Below are positions 17,933 through 26,472 of a DNA stretch of 64,000 nucleotides, piece by piece; within the stretch, counting starts at the first letter, position 1; each line of letters starts with the position of its first letter. The position numbers were made by a program, and so were the translations under genes. The notes beneath the pieces are model-generated. The model did not search any database. It was given only the letters and a program-made list of their open reading frames with translations, and had not been told where the DNA came from. Source of the stretch: Shimia thalassica (GTDB lineage Bacteria > Pseudomonadota > Alphaproteobacteria > Rhodobacterales > Rhodobacteraceae); the NCBI RefSeq assembly GCF_001458215.1, contig NZ_CYTW01000007.1:1-64000 (forward strand), in the 5' to 3' direction.

Positions 17933-18739
17933 CTATTGCTGGACCTGTAAGGTCACCTGCAAGCTTTCCTGACCTTCGCCCTGGCGTATGCCCTGAATAG
18001 GTGCGGCGTCTTTATAGTCACGTCCCGTAGCGACACGCACATACCGTCCATCTGGTGAAATGCCGTTGGAAACGTCAAAGCCGATCCAGCCAAGGCTCTC
18101 TGTCCACACTTCGCACCAAGCGTGGCTGGCATCCTGTTGGTCCTGACCGTCCATGAACAGATAGCCACTCACGTATCGTGCGGGATAGTCCAGATCTCGG
18201 GCCACGGCGATCATGATGTGGGCATGATCCTGACACACGCCATGCCCTGATGTGAGCGCGACCTCGGCTGTAGTGGTGCTGTCGGTCTCTCCGGTTTCAT
18301 AGGTCACGGCCTCAAGGATAAGCGACGACAGAAAATGAAGGCGGGTGATTTCGTCCATTTCTGTTGTTTCGTGACGAATGCGCGCGGCGAGTTGACGGAT
18401 ATGGTTGCCTGCGGCCGTCAAAGGTGTCGGGCATTTGAACAACCACAATGGTGCAAACCCAGAATGCCCACCAACCACACCGTGGCGGTCTTCGACCTCG
18501 ACAATACCTTTACTTATGATCTCGACTTCGGTGGCACCGGGGTCGACCTTGACCAACTCGGTCTGGTTCACAAACTGATCTTCGAACACGGCTTGCTTTT
18601 CGCCGCCGTTGATAAAGGATTCCCATTCAACGACGGTTTGACCGTGGCCGGAACGCGGGATCAGGCGCAGCTGTTGAAGGGCATAATGCACAGGCGTGTC
18701 ATACCGATAGGTGGTCACGTGGGTGATTGTTAGTTTCAT
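17933..18739 (-). CDS. Transglutaminase-like cysteine peptidase family protein
   Basis: The 268-residue protein starts with the Bact_transglu_N-type beta domain (MKLTITHVTTYRYDTPVHYA) and carries the transglutaminase-core triad: Cys in GHGVCQDHAH, His in DASHAWCEVW and Asp in GFDVSNG. It is last in a three-gene set with an alpha-E protein and a circularly permuted ATP-grasp protein, a combination conserved across many bacteria and thought to make or process an unknown peptide. The gap to the upstream gene is only 4 nt. Reaction and substrate remain unknown. Confidence 0.88.
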   Translation of the reverse strand: MKLTITHVTTYRYDTPVHYALQQLRLIPRSGHGQTVVEWESFINGGEKQAVFEDQFVNQTELVKVDPGATEVEIISKGIVEVEDRHGVVGGHSGFAPLWLFKCPTPLTAAGNHIRQLAARIRHETTEMDEITRLHFLSSLILEAVTYETGETDSTTTAEVALTSGHGVCQDHAHIMIAVARDLDYPARYVSGYLFMDGQDQQDASHAWCEVWTESLGWIGFDVSNGISPDGRYVRVATGRDYKDAAPIQGIRQGEGQESLQVTLQVQQ

Positions 18740-18743
18740 AGCT

Positions 18744-19688
18744 TTAACCGTAGAACCGGAAGTCAGTTTCGATCAACCGGGACAATTGGGTTGTATCCTT
18801 TATGAAGTCGCCAAGGAATTCGTGCAGCCCATCCTGAAAAATCGTATCAACCGTGTTTTCAGACATCCGGTTGCATATCGACTGTGCCAAGGCATGGCTT
18901 TCATGGTCAGACCTATATTCAAGTTCAAGCTGCTGTAGTTGCTGACCAATTTTGCGGTAACAAAACGCCAGAGAGCGTGGTTGCCGCTCGTCGAAAATCA
19001 TGAAGTCCGCAATACCCAGAGGTGTGGTTTCACCTGCGTGCAGCCATCGGTACGACCGTTCGGCGGACACGGATCGCAGGATGACTTCCCACTGCGCGTT
19101 GTCGATGCTTGTGCCGACAAAGGCCGCTGACGGCAGCAGGACATAGTATTTTACGTCCAGAATACGGGCCGTATTGTCCGCCCGTTCGACGAACGTGCCA
19201 AGGCGTGAAAACGAAAAGATATCATTGCGCAACATGGTGCCGTGCAACGCGCCGCGCACGACCGAAGTGCGATACCGTATCGTGGCCAGAACGTCATGCA
19301 GCGTGCTTTCGTTGACCGGGCGGGCCAGCTCTGCCTTGAGCGCCATCCAGCATTCATTGGTGGCTTCCCAGACTTCGCTGGACAATGCAGTGCGCACCAT
19401 GCGTGCATTCGAACGGGCCAGATCAATCGTTGCCATAACGCTTGAGGGGTTGTCCTTATCCCTCAGCAAAAAGTTGATGACCTGATGGGCCGTATAATCG
19501 TCGTACTTTTGTTCGTAAGTGGGCCTCATGCCAGCAGTTGTGACAATGGATTGCCACTCATTTGATCCACTGTTCGCGCGTGTCAGCGCCATACGCCAGC
19601 CCGCTTCCAGCAAGCGCGCCGTGTTTTCGGCCCGTTCCAGATTGCGGAACATCCAGTACAAGCCACCTGCGGTTTTCCCAAGCATCAT
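18744..19688 (-). CDS. Alpha-E domain protein (DUF403)
   Basis: The 314-residue all-helical protein begins with the family signature MLGKTAGGLYWMFRNLERAENTARL split over two short helices and contains the typical FSRLGTFVERADNTARILD repeat, a pseudo-duplication of the opening motif. Alpha-E proteins occur almost always beside circularly permuted ATP-grasp and transglutaminase genes, as here. The start lies 4 nt after the stop of the ATP-grasp gene, so co-translation is likely. No catalytic residues are assigned; a scaffold or carrier role is an inference. Confidence 0.9.
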   Translation of the reverse strand: MMLGKTAGGLYWMFRNLERAENTARLLEAGWRMALTRANSGSNEWQSIVTTAGMRPTYEQKYDDYTAHQVINFLLRDKDNPSSVMATIDLARSNARMVRTALSSEVWEATNECWMALKAELARPVNESTLHDVLATIRYRTSVVRGALHGTMLRNDIFSFSRLGTFVERADNTARILDVKYYVLLPSAAFVGTSIDNAQWEVILRSVSAERSYRWLHAGETTPLGIADFMIFDERQPRSLAFCYRKIGQQLQQLELEYRSDHESHALAQSICNRMSENTVDTIFQDGLHEFLGDFIKDTTQLSRLIETDFRFYG

Positions 19689-19692
19689 GGCC

Positions 19693-21120
19693 TTAGTCCC
19701 CCAATACCCAAGTGTCTTTTGTGCCGCCGCCCTGAGAAGAGTTCACAACGAGCGAGCCTTTCTTGAGCGCAACACGCGTCAAGCCGCCGGGTGTGATGTC
19801 GATCCTGTTTGGCGAGACCAGAACAAAGGGTCGCAAATCAACATGACGCGGAGCAAGGCCGGCCTTGGACAGGATCGGCACCGTCGAAAGAGCCAGAGTT
19901 GGCTGGGCGATATAGTTCGCAGGATTGGCGCGAAGCTTTGTTTCGAACGCTGCCAGTTCCCGTTTGCTTGCCGCAGGACCGACAAGCATTCCGTACCCGC
20001 CAGAGCCGTGGACCTCTTTCACAACAAGTTCTTTGAGGTTTTCGAGAACGTATGACAAGGAATCTGCTTCGGAACAGCGCCATGTTGGTACGTTTTTCAG
20101 GATCGCCTGTTCGCCCGTGTAAAACTCTACAATGTCGGGCATGTAGGAATAGAGCGCCTTGTCATCTGCAATCCCGGTGCCGGGGGCATTGGCCAGCGTG
20201 ATATTTCCCGCGCGATAGACATCCATAATGCCCGGAACACCCAAAAGGCTGTCAGGATTGAAGGTGAGAGGATCAAGATATTCATCATCGACACGCCGAT
20301 AAAGGACATCGATCGATTGATACCCTTGTGTCGTGCGCATGGCGACACGTCCGTTTTCAATCCGCAAGTCGTGGCTCTCGACCAGTTCCGCACCCATCTG
20401 GTCGGCAAGGAAGGCATGCTCAAAGTAGGCCGAGTTGTGAATGCCCGGGGTGAGGACCGCTACAACAGGTTTGTTGTTCAAGCTGGTCGTTGGTGCCGTG
20501 TCGGACAACGAGCGACGCAACAGTTGCGGATAGGCCGAAACAGGACGCACCTTCAGCTTTGTGAAAAGCTCGGGGAACATCTGAAGCATCGTTTCCCGGT
20601 TTTCCAACATGTACGACACACCGGACGGCGTCCGGCAATTGTCTTCCAAAACGAAGAATTCGTCTGGGCCTGTCCGCACCAGATCGACACCTACGATATG
20701 GGTGTAGACCCCACCGGGTGGGTTGACGCCGATCATCTCGGGCAAGAAGGCCTCGTTACCGGAAATCAGTTCTTTGGGAATGCGGCCGGCGCGCAGAATT
20801 TCCTGACGGTGGTATATGTCATGCAGGAAGGCGTTGATGGCTCTGACGCGCTGTTCAATGCCGCGTTCAAGGCGCGCCCACTCCTGCGCAGAAATAATTC
20901 TGGGCACAATATCGAACGGGATCAGGCGCTCGTCGGCCTCATCCTGACCATACACATTAAAGGTGATGCCAATTCTGCGAAAGAACGCTTCGGCGTCTTC
21001 CGATTTGCGTCTCAAACGTTTGATGTCATCGTTGCTGAACCAGTCGTAGTAGACCTTGTAGGGGTCTCTCACGTGGTTTTCATCGACCAGCATCTCATCG
21101 AAATAATTTGGGTTCTTCAT
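19693..21120 (-). CDS. Circularly permuted ATP-grasp type 2 protein
   Basis: The start at 21120 (MKNPNYFDEML) matches the usual N-terminus; an in-frame ATG at 21168 adds 16 unlikely residues. The 475-residue product has the DUF404/DUF407 pattern: GITFNVYGQ, IPRIISAQEW-like (VPRIISAQEWARLERG), EDNCRTPSGVSYMLENR, RRVDDEYLDPL and a Gly-rich ATP loop VKEVHGSGGYGMLVGPA. Members are presumed peptide ligases or glutamylating enzymes. It heads the operon with the alpha-E and transglutaminase genes, reading away from truB. Confidence 0.9.
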   Translation of the reverse strand: MKNPNYFDEMLVDENHVRDPYKVYYDWFSNDDIKRLRRKSEDAEAFFRRIGITFNVYGQDEADERLIPFDIVPRIISAQEWARLERGIEQRVRAINAFLHDIYHRQEILRAGRIPKELISGNEAFLPEMIGVNPPGGVYTHIVGVDLVRTGPDEFFVLEDNCRTPSGVSYMLENRETMLQMFPELFTKLKVRPVSAYPQLLRRSLSDTAPTTSLNNKPVVAVLTPGIHNSAYFEHAFLADQMGAELVESHDLRIENGRVAMRTTQGYQSIDVLYRRVDDEYLDPLTFNPDSLLGVPGIMDVYRAGNITLANAPGTGIADDKALYSYMPDIVEFYTGEQAILKNVPTWRCSEADSLSYVLENLKELVVKEVHGSGGYGMLVGPAASKRELAAFETKLRANPANYIAQPTLALSTVPILSKAGLAPRHVDLRPFVLVSPNRIDITPGGLTRVALKKGSLVVNSSQGGGTKDTWVLGD

Positions 21121-21567
21121 GATTTGAGTTTTGCTGATGGCACGGTGCCCGCAAGTTGTTGGCGGCAACCGGCGGTGCTACAGGGGGTATTCACGCGGGG
21201 AGCCGCCTTAAAAATGTGCATGTATCCCAATGATTAATCCCTTTTGGTGAAAAGTCAGCCGTTGCCGACTGTACGTGACGCATTCTGCAAAACGAAACAG
21301 AGGTGACCGAAGAATCCGAATTTTGCGGCCAGCACAGATTATGCTAGCCTAGTCGCTGGTTTTGGGAAGGAATATTTTGTGCCAGTATTTCTGAACGAAG
21401 TGCCCGAGTTACCTTTGGTGATGCGGGCGAGCAGGTGGAAATCAACGCACCGAATTACCTCTGGAATACTGAGTGGTGAGCGCAGCAAACCGATCCCTTG
21501 ATTGTATGTTTGACGAAGGCGAGGGAACCGGATACTTCGCCAACTTCAAACTTGCATGGATGGACGA
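21121..21567. other. Non-coding region between the ATP-grasp operon and truB, with coding-like fragments
   Basis: This 447-nt stretch separates divergent genes. An AGGA at 21368-21371 sits 7 nt before a GTG at 21379 that opens MPVFLNEVPEL; one base inserted near 21407 would extend this into a frame reading VTFGDAGEQVEINAPNY and ending at 21479. Another frame from ATG 21506 reads [18 protein letters not shown] into truB. TATGCT near 21341 could be a -10 box. I see no certain gene. Confidence 0.3.
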
Positions 21568-22479
21568 ATGGGACGCAAACGCAAAGGTCGCGATATTTCG
21601 GGTTGGCTGGTTGTTGATAAACCGGCTGGAATTACCTCGACATCTGTCGTGAACAAAGTGCGCTGGGCAATGGATGCCAAGAAAGCAGGTCATGCGGGCA
21701 CGCTGGATCCCGACGCAACCGGTGTGTTGGCCGTGGCACTGGGCGAGGCGACCAAAACCGTTCCGTATATTACTGACGCGCTCAAGTGCTACGAGTTCAC
21801 CGTGCGACTGGGACAGGCCACCAATACGGACGATGCCGAAGGTGAAGTGATCGCGTCTTCCGACATGCGCCCGACCGACGAGGCCATCAAAGAAGCGCTG
21901 GGCCAGTTTGTTGGCGACGTCATGCAGGTGCCCCCGAAATTCAGCGCGGTCAAAATCGACGGTCAGCGAGCCTATAAACTGGCGCGCGACGGTGAAGACG
22001 TCGAAATTGCCGCGCGGCCTCTTTGGGTCGAGTCCTTGGTCATGCTTGAACGCGAGGACGAAGATCACGTTGTGCTTGAGATGACCTGTGGCAAAGGCGG
22101 CTATGTGCGCTCGATTGCGCGGGATCTTGGGCAGGCCCTTGGATGTTTTGGCCATGTGCGCGAATTGCGCCGTGTCTGGTCCGGTCCTTTTGTGGCCGCA
22201 GAAGGTCTGACTTTGGAAAAGATCGACGCAATGGCCAAAACAGGAGAGCTTGATGCCTATCTGCAGCCCCTCGAAGTTGCTCTTCGCGATCTGCCAGAAG
22301 TAAAATGCACCGCCGAAGGGGCGGTTCGTTTGCGGAACGGAAATCCCGGAATGGTGGTCGCGTATGACGTTGACTATGGAGAAGACGCATGGGCGTCGGT
22401 CGACGGCAAACCGGTTGCGGTCGGGGTTTTCAAAGCAGGTGAACTGCATCCGAACCGGGTGTTTGTTTTCCCAGAGTGA
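21568..22479 (+). CDS. truB: tRNA pseudouridine(55) synthase TruB
   Basis: TruB converts U55 of the tRNA T-loop to pseudouridine. The 303-residue product from ATG 21568 ([19 protein letters not shown]) matches the family length; an ATG at 21556 is less likely. The catalytic Asp is in [15 protein letters not shown] (about residue 47). [19 protein letters not shown] and [15 protein letters not shown] are the other family motifs. In many alphaproteobacteria truB lies with rbfA, rpsO and pnp. Here rbfA is 13 kb away on the other strand, and two unrelated genes separate truB from rpsO. Confidence 0.96.
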   Translation: MGRKRKGRDISGWLVVDKPAGITSTSVVNKVRWAMDAKKAGHAGTLDPDATGVLAVALGEATKTVPYITDALKCYEFTVRLGQATNTDDAEGEVIASSDMRPTDEAIKEALGQFVGDVMQVPPKFSAVKIDGQRAYKLARDGEDVEIAARPLWVESLVMLEREDEDHVVLEMTCGKGGYVRSIARDLGQALGCFGHVRELRRVWSGPFVAAEGLTLEKIDAMAKTGELDAYLQPLEVALRDLPEVKCTAEGAVRLRNGNPGMVVAYDVDYGEDAWASVDGKPVAVGVFKAGELHPNRVFVFPE

Positions 22480-22521
22480 GACGCCGGTGCTTCACGGGTC
22501 AGTACAGACAATGAGGCCAGC

Positions 22522-23043
22522 ATGATTAGACGAGAACACCAGAAAGACGATGCCGCGTCTTATGCCGATTATTCCGAGTGTGGGACGTATCGTTACGCGT
22601 TGACGCGCATTTGGGATGCTGCGGCGCCTCGGGTGGTTTTTATCATGCTGAACCCGTCAAAGGCGACAGAAGTTCAAAACGACCCGACGATTGAACGCTG
22701 CGAGCGTCGCGCGCGGGCGCTGGGCTTTGGCGGGTTTCGGGCGGTGAATATCTTTGCACTCCGAGAGACCGATCCTGCGAAACTGCGCAAGCATGCGGCA
22801 CCCGAAGGCCCAGAAAACGATCAGGCGATTTCTGATGCATGTCATTGGGCCGACCAGATTATTGCGGCATGGGGCGCCCACGGGGACCATTTGAACAGAG
22901 GGCATGCCATGCGATTGGTTTTGGCAAACACGCGCCAGCCCATCCATTGTCTGGGTCTCACCAAACACGGCCATCCCCGGCATCCTCTTTACATTGCTTA
23001 TGCCGAACAGCCGCAGCCATGGGATTTGTCGGCAACTGCGTAG
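22522..23043 (+). CDS. DUF1643 domain protein
   Basis: The 173-residue protein starts after a TGAGG site, 42 nt downstream of truB. It has the DUF1643 hallmarks: YRYALTRIWD near the start, FIMLNPSKATEVQNDPTIERC, NIFALRETDP, and HCLGLTKHGHPRHPLY near the end. The family is widespread and uncharacterised; the His/Lys-rich C-terminal motif and the NPS/DPT pair suggest nucleic-acid or nucleotide binding, but that is a guess. It may be co-transcribed with truB. Confidence 0.85.
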   Translation: MIRREHQKDDAASYADYSECGTYRYALTRIWDAAAPRVVFIMLNPSKATEVQNDPTIERCERRARALGFGGFRAVNIFALRETDPAKLRKHAAPEGPENDQAISDACHWADQIIAAWGAHGDHLNRGHAMRLVLANTRQPIHCLGLTKHGHPRHPLYIAYAEQPQPWDLSATA

Positions 23044-23120
23044 CATGCAATGTGGTGTTAACCATCTGTTGGGAAACAACTTTACCGACTCACACTGACG
23101 TGGCCTAATCCCGTTGGGGC

Positions 23121-24173
23121 ATGGTGTGGAGTGGTGTGATGTTGATGCTAGCAAGCCTTGTTGGCTTAATGATGGCTGGTGCGGCTGCGGTCGTGACCTT
23201 TGATGACGATGACTTTGCAACAGGTGAAGACGAAGAGGCCGAACTGCCGGAAGCCGATGAACCTGTTTCGGACGCAGACGCGGCCCAGAACCTTGTCGAC
23301 CTCGTTGGCGAAGACATCAACGCAGACCTTTCGATTGATGCCGCGGCCGAAGACGCACCAATCCAAGGTGTGTCGGATCAGATTCTCTCGGGCAACACAC
23401 AGCATGAAGTGATCGACGGCGATTCAGGTGATGACCAGATCAACGGCTATGCAGGGGATGATACCCTGGCGGGGGGCGCGGGAGAGGATCATCTTTATGG
23501 AAATGATGGCGACGACGTCCTGTTCGGGGATGACGGCGATGATCTCATGCACGGAGAAGAAGGCGAAGACGAAATGAGCGGTGGGGAAGGCGACGACACC
23601 ATGTTTGGTCATTTTGGCGATGACGTCATGAGTGGCCAACAGGGGGCGGACTCGCTTCATGGCGGATTCGGTGATGACACGTTGTTCGGAGGCATGGGGG
23701 ATGACGCCTTGCACGGCGGATATGGAGATGACTTCCTTAAAGCTGGCGGAAACGAGGATACCCTGTTTGGGGGTGACGGAAACGACCTGCTGCACGGTAT
23801 GAATCAAAGCACCGACTACCTGAATGGCGGGGATGGGGACGACGCCCTGTTCGCAGGGCACTCGGATATCCTGACCGGGGGTGACGGGCAGGACAGTTTT
23901 TATCTCTCTGATTGGCAGTCGGGTAGCGATAACAGCATCACGATCATGGATTTTAACGCATCAGAAGATCAGTTGATTTTCATGATGGATGGCGAGGATA
24001 CAGAAAATCCGGAATTGGAAATCAGAACGGATCCGCAAACCCCGCACCAAAGTGGTCTGTTCCTCGAAGGTGAGCAGGTCGCGCTGATCAATAGCGTGAA
24101 TGGTATTTCGTCCGATGATATCACCTATATTCCTCAGCAAGGGGAGGCCGTGTTGCAGGCCTTGCAATCCTGA
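23121..24173 (+). CDS. RTX-type calcium-binding repeat protein with N-terminal membrane anchor
   Basis: The 350-residue acidic protein begins with a hydrophobic helix (about residues 7-25; the start could also be the ATG at 23139), then an Asp/Glu-rich linker (26-95) and about sixteen glycine/aspartate nonapeptides of the GGxGxDxLx type (about 97-250), which bind Ca2+ in parallel beta-roll folds. A C-terminal cap (about 255-350, with FNASEDQLIFMMDG) follows. RTX proteins are usually exported by type I systems, but none is encoded here and this one carries an N-terminal anchor. Function unknown. Confidence 0.8.
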   Translation: MVWSGVMLMLASLVGLMMAGAAAVVTFDDDDFATGEDEEAELPEADEPVSDADAAQNLVDLVGEDINADLSIDAAAEDAPIQGVSDQILSGNTQHEVIDGDSGDDQINGYAGDDTLAGGAGEDHLYGNDGDDVLFGDDGDDLMHGEEGEDEMSGGEGDDTMFGHFGDDVMSGQQGADSLHGGFGDDTLFGGMGDDALHGGYGDDFLKAGGNEDTLFGGDGNDLLHGMNQSTDYLNGGDGDDALFAGHSDILTGGDGQDSFYLSDWQSGSDNSITIMDFNASEDQLIFMMDGEDTENPELEIRTDPQTPHQSGLFLEGEQVALINSVNGISSDDITYIPQQGEAVLQALQS

Positions 24174-24318
24174 GCACGAGATTGCCCCTTTCATTTTAGG
24201 GAAATCTGACATATGTGCACGCATCTGGTTCGGGAATCTCTTGGATCAGACATCTCTACGGACCCTGCTGGACGACATCCCGGCTTGTGCCCAACACCTT
24301 CAATCATAGGAGACCCCG

Positions 24319-24588
24319 ATGTCGATTACTGCTGAAGAAAAAGCCCGCGTCATGACTGAATTCGCAACCAAAGAAGGCGACACAGGTTCGCCCGAAGTAC
24401 AGGTTGCTATCTTGTCGTCGCGCATCGCGACTCTGACCGAACACTTCAAAACCCACAAGAAGGACAACCACGGTCGCCGTGGCCTTCTGAAAATGGTTGC
24501 TCAGCGCCGTAAGTTGCTGGACTACCTGAAGGGCAAAGAAGAAGCGCGTTATCAGGACCTGATCAAACGCCTCGGCCTGCGCCGCTAA
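24319..24588 (+). CDS. rpsO: 30S ribosomal protein S15 (uS15)
   Basis: The 89-residue protein has the expected length and sequence ([46 protein letters not shown], ending in LGLRR). It binds the central domain of 16S rRNA early in 30S assembly. A GGAG site lies 8 nt before the ATG. Two hairpins follow directly, the second a strong terminator, so transcription need not continue into the downstream genes. pnp, its usual neighbour, lies 3.9 kb away. Confidence 0.98.
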   Translation: MSITAEEKARVMTEFATKEGDTGSPEVQVAILSSRIATLTEHFKTHKKDNHGRRGLLKMVAQRRKLLDYLKGKEEARYQDLIKRLGLRR

Positions 24589-24590
24589 TT

Positions 24591-24609
24591 ATACCAAACA
24601 TTTTGGTAT
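24591..24609 (+). repeat. Perfect 8-bp hairpin just after rpsO
   Basis: ATACCAAA and TTTGGTAT are separated by CAT, 3 nt after the rpsO stop. It may protect the mRNA 3' end or stall polymerase ahead of the stronger terminator 7 nt further on. Confidence 0.5.
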
Positions 24610-24616
24610 GAATCTG

Positions 24617-24646
24617 GCCGCTTCCCGTTTCGGGAGGCGGCTTTTT
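24617..24646 (+). terminator. Rho-independent terminator of rpsO
   Basis: An 11-bp stem (GCCGCTTCCCG with CGGGAGGCGGC, one G-T wobble) closes a TTT loop and is followed by TTTTT. Confidence 0.9.
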
Positions 24647-24753
24647 CGTTCGAGACCCCTGCGGCCGAAAAAAGACTGTTTTAGCGCCCAATCGCGCAAC
24701 GGAAATTCCAGAGCCTCCCGTTTAACAAGGGCCTACATTCCAATCGGAGAGAA

Positions 24754-25074
24754 ATGGTGAAAAAGGTTAAAGTTGTTTCGACAATCGCTGTGGCTGCAGT
24801 TTTGTGCGCAACGGTTGCCCAGGCAAATATGGGCGGTGGTGGTGGCAAACCCCCAGCACCTGAATTTGGTAAAATGGCCAAGGATCTCGGCTTAAGCGAA
24901 GATCAGGTCAAAAGCTGCTTCCCTAAACCCGCGGCCCAAGGCAATGGCCCGCCCGAGCGTCCTGATATGTCCAAGGTGTCTTCGTGCCTCAAAAAGGGAA
25001 ACGCCAAGTTGACTGACGGCCAAATCGAAAAAGTTCTGAAAAAGTATGAACCCAATGGCCCTTCGCGCGGATAA
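24754..25074 (+). CDS. Small secreted protein, function unknown
   Basis: The ATG follows CGGAGAG. The 106-residue product has a signal peptide (to about AQA-NM, residue 24), a Gly/Pro-rich linker, and a domain with two cysteines, in VKSCFPKP and VSSCLKKG, inside repeated LSEDQVKSC / LTDGQIEKV motifs. It recalls small EF-hand-like or copper-responsive periplasmic proteins of alphaproteobacteria but lacks a clear DxDxDG loop. It stands alone between two terminators, so it is probably a monocistronic gene. Confidence 0.7.
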   Translation: MVKKVKVVSTIAVAAVLCATVAQANMGGGGGKPPAPEFGKMAKDLGLSEDQVKSCFPKPAAQGNGPPERPDMSKVSSCLKKGNAKLTDGQIEKVLKKYEPNGPSRG

Positions 25075-25105
25075 TATCCGCCTCTTTGTGATCGGATAAA
25101 TCGAG

Positions 25106-25136
25106 CCGCCCAATCCTTGGTGTTTGGGCGGTTTTT
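25106..25136 (+). terminator. Rho-independent terminator after the small secreted protein gene
   Basis: CCGCCCAA (106-113) pairs with TTGGGCGG (124-131), followed by TTTTT. It also lies at the 3' side of the minus-strand dehydratase gene. Confidence 0.85.
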
Positions 25137-25152
25137 GCGTCCGCGCCCGTTT

Positions 25153-26472
25153 CTAAAGGGTCTGGCACGCCCTGTCGAAAGCCGCGCTTAGGACAAGTGA
25201 TACCAAAGTTCTGAGCTCGTTCGTTGTTTTGCCGGGTTGCGCCACAAGTTGCTCAAGGGTGGCAAGGGAAACCCATCGCCCAAAGGGATATTGCACGCGG
25301 TCAGGCGTGTTTTTCACCAATGCAACGCGATAGCTCGCATTCGCCTGCATAAAGCGCCCACCTTCATCACTTTGTTGTATGTACACCAGATCCGAGCAGT
25401 TGCCTTCGCTCAGCCAGTTTTGCATGAGATCGGGCAGGTCAAACGAAGAGTGTACCGAAGGTCCGAACTCTCTTCGTGTGCCGAATCCCGGTTCATCGAG
25501 CACCCTTACAAAGACCTCGGCGGATGACTCTTGGACCCGCATCAAAAGTGCATGATCCGTTTGTTGCGGAGCAAGAAGAAAAGGCTGACACCAATTGGGC
25601 ACTTCGCGGTGGTTCACATTGGTTTCATAGCAGGCGACCACATCTTTTCCGGTCGCATCTTTGAGGGTGAACCCATCGCGGTCGCGGTATGCATCCAGCG
25701 TGGCCCTTTCCCAGAACAGCTTTGTCTTCCGGGGCTTCGGATGAAGCAGTTGGTCCAGAATCTGCAGCTTGCGATTGTGTTTTGTCGCATAGGATTTTGC
25801 GAGGGCAGGTGCCTTGAAGAGTGGCGCATTGGAAGCAAGCAGAGCCCATGGCGCCGTAGACACCACGGACCGCGCGTCTGTGTTTGTAAAATAGTCTTGG
25901 CCAAGGGCCTCTCTCAACGTGGCGGACGAAACCCACTGCCATTGCGGATGTTGGGACAGATCGGGGTCGAACGTGTCTGGAAACGCCGCAACGCTGTTTC
26001 GATTAAACTTCCAGACAAAGCGCGTTCCCTGTTCGGAATGCGGGGCATCCGAAACAAAGCCGGGTGCGTTTTTCAGTGTCTCGAGAAACAACGTCGGCCT
26101 TCCGCCGTGAACCCTTTGATAGTTGCTGCGCGTGGCTTGGATCGTTGGGGCCAAATGGGTATCCTGAATATTGCCCGGTTCGGTTTTGGCTTGAACCAAC
26201 CATTGTATGTCCGTTTTGCTTGAGCGGATGAAAAAGGCAAGCCAGCCGACTTCTGGCTGGTCGATCATGATGGAAGGGGTGGGCGCCGTTCCGGTCGCCG
26301 CTTGCGGAAAATGAACGCCCGTGATTGAGAAAAACGCCCCTGTCTCGTGGCAAAAACGGCCTTCTGAAAAGTACCACTGACGGCATTCTTCGAAAGGCAC
26401 CTGCCTTAGTCGCAACTGGCTTGAAAGCCGTGTTGCGTCGACCCACGAATTAACTTCGGATATGTCCATCAT
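25153..26472 (-). CDS. NDP-hexose 2,3-dehydratase family protein (EvaA/TylX3-like)
   Basis: The family removes water from C2-C3 of NDP-4-keto-6-deoxyhexoses on the way to 2-deoxy sugars. The 439-residue product has the two-repeat layout (each repeat Nudix-like in known structures). The N-terminal half carries the diagnostic QAKTEPGN, LAPTIQATRSNY and RVHGG motifs. The C-terminal half carries a diverged copy (FVRVLDEPGFGTRREFGPSV). The start is taken at 26472, where ATG overlaps the upstream glycosyltransferase stop (ATGA); ATG 26481 is an alternative, and the long open frame beyond it is only overlap. No other NDP-deoxysugar gene lies in the window, so its substrate must come from elsewhere. 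Confidence 0.8.
   Translation of the reverse strand: MMDISEVNSWVDATRLSSQLRLRQVPFEECRQWYFSEGRFCHETGAFFSITGVHFPQAATGTAPTPSIMIDQPEVGWLAFFIRSSKTDIQWLVQAKTEPGNIQDTHLAPTIQATRSNYQRVHGGRPTLFLETLKNAPGFVSDAPHSEQGTRFVWKFNRNSVAAFPDTFDPDLSQHPQWQWVSSATLREALGQDYFTNTDARSVVSTAPWALLASNAPLFKAPALAKSYATKHNRKLQILDQLLHPKPRKTKLFWERATLDAYRDRDGFTLKDATGKDVVACYETNVNHREVPNWCQPFLLAPQQTDHALLMRVQESSAEVFVRVLDEPGFGTRREFGPSVHSSFDLPDLMQNWLSEGNCSDLVYIQQSDEGGRFMQANASYRVALVKNTPDRVQYPFGRWVSLATLEQLVAQPGKTTNELRTLVSLVLSAAFDRACQTL

Noticed and set aside
17933..21120. Circularly permuted ATP-grasp/alpha-E/transglutaminase genes as a new system
   Set aside because: This three-gene set is widely conserved and already recognised as a cluster, although its product is still unknown.
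21442..22449. 335-codon open frame opposite truB
   Set aside because: Same effect; truB is certain on the plus strand and the reverse translation shows no family features.
23400..23900. Repetitive DNA that could be mistaken for a tandem repeat or CRISPR array
   Set aside because: The repeats are 27-nt coding units of RTX nonapeptides with diverged third positions; no identical direct repeats with spacers.
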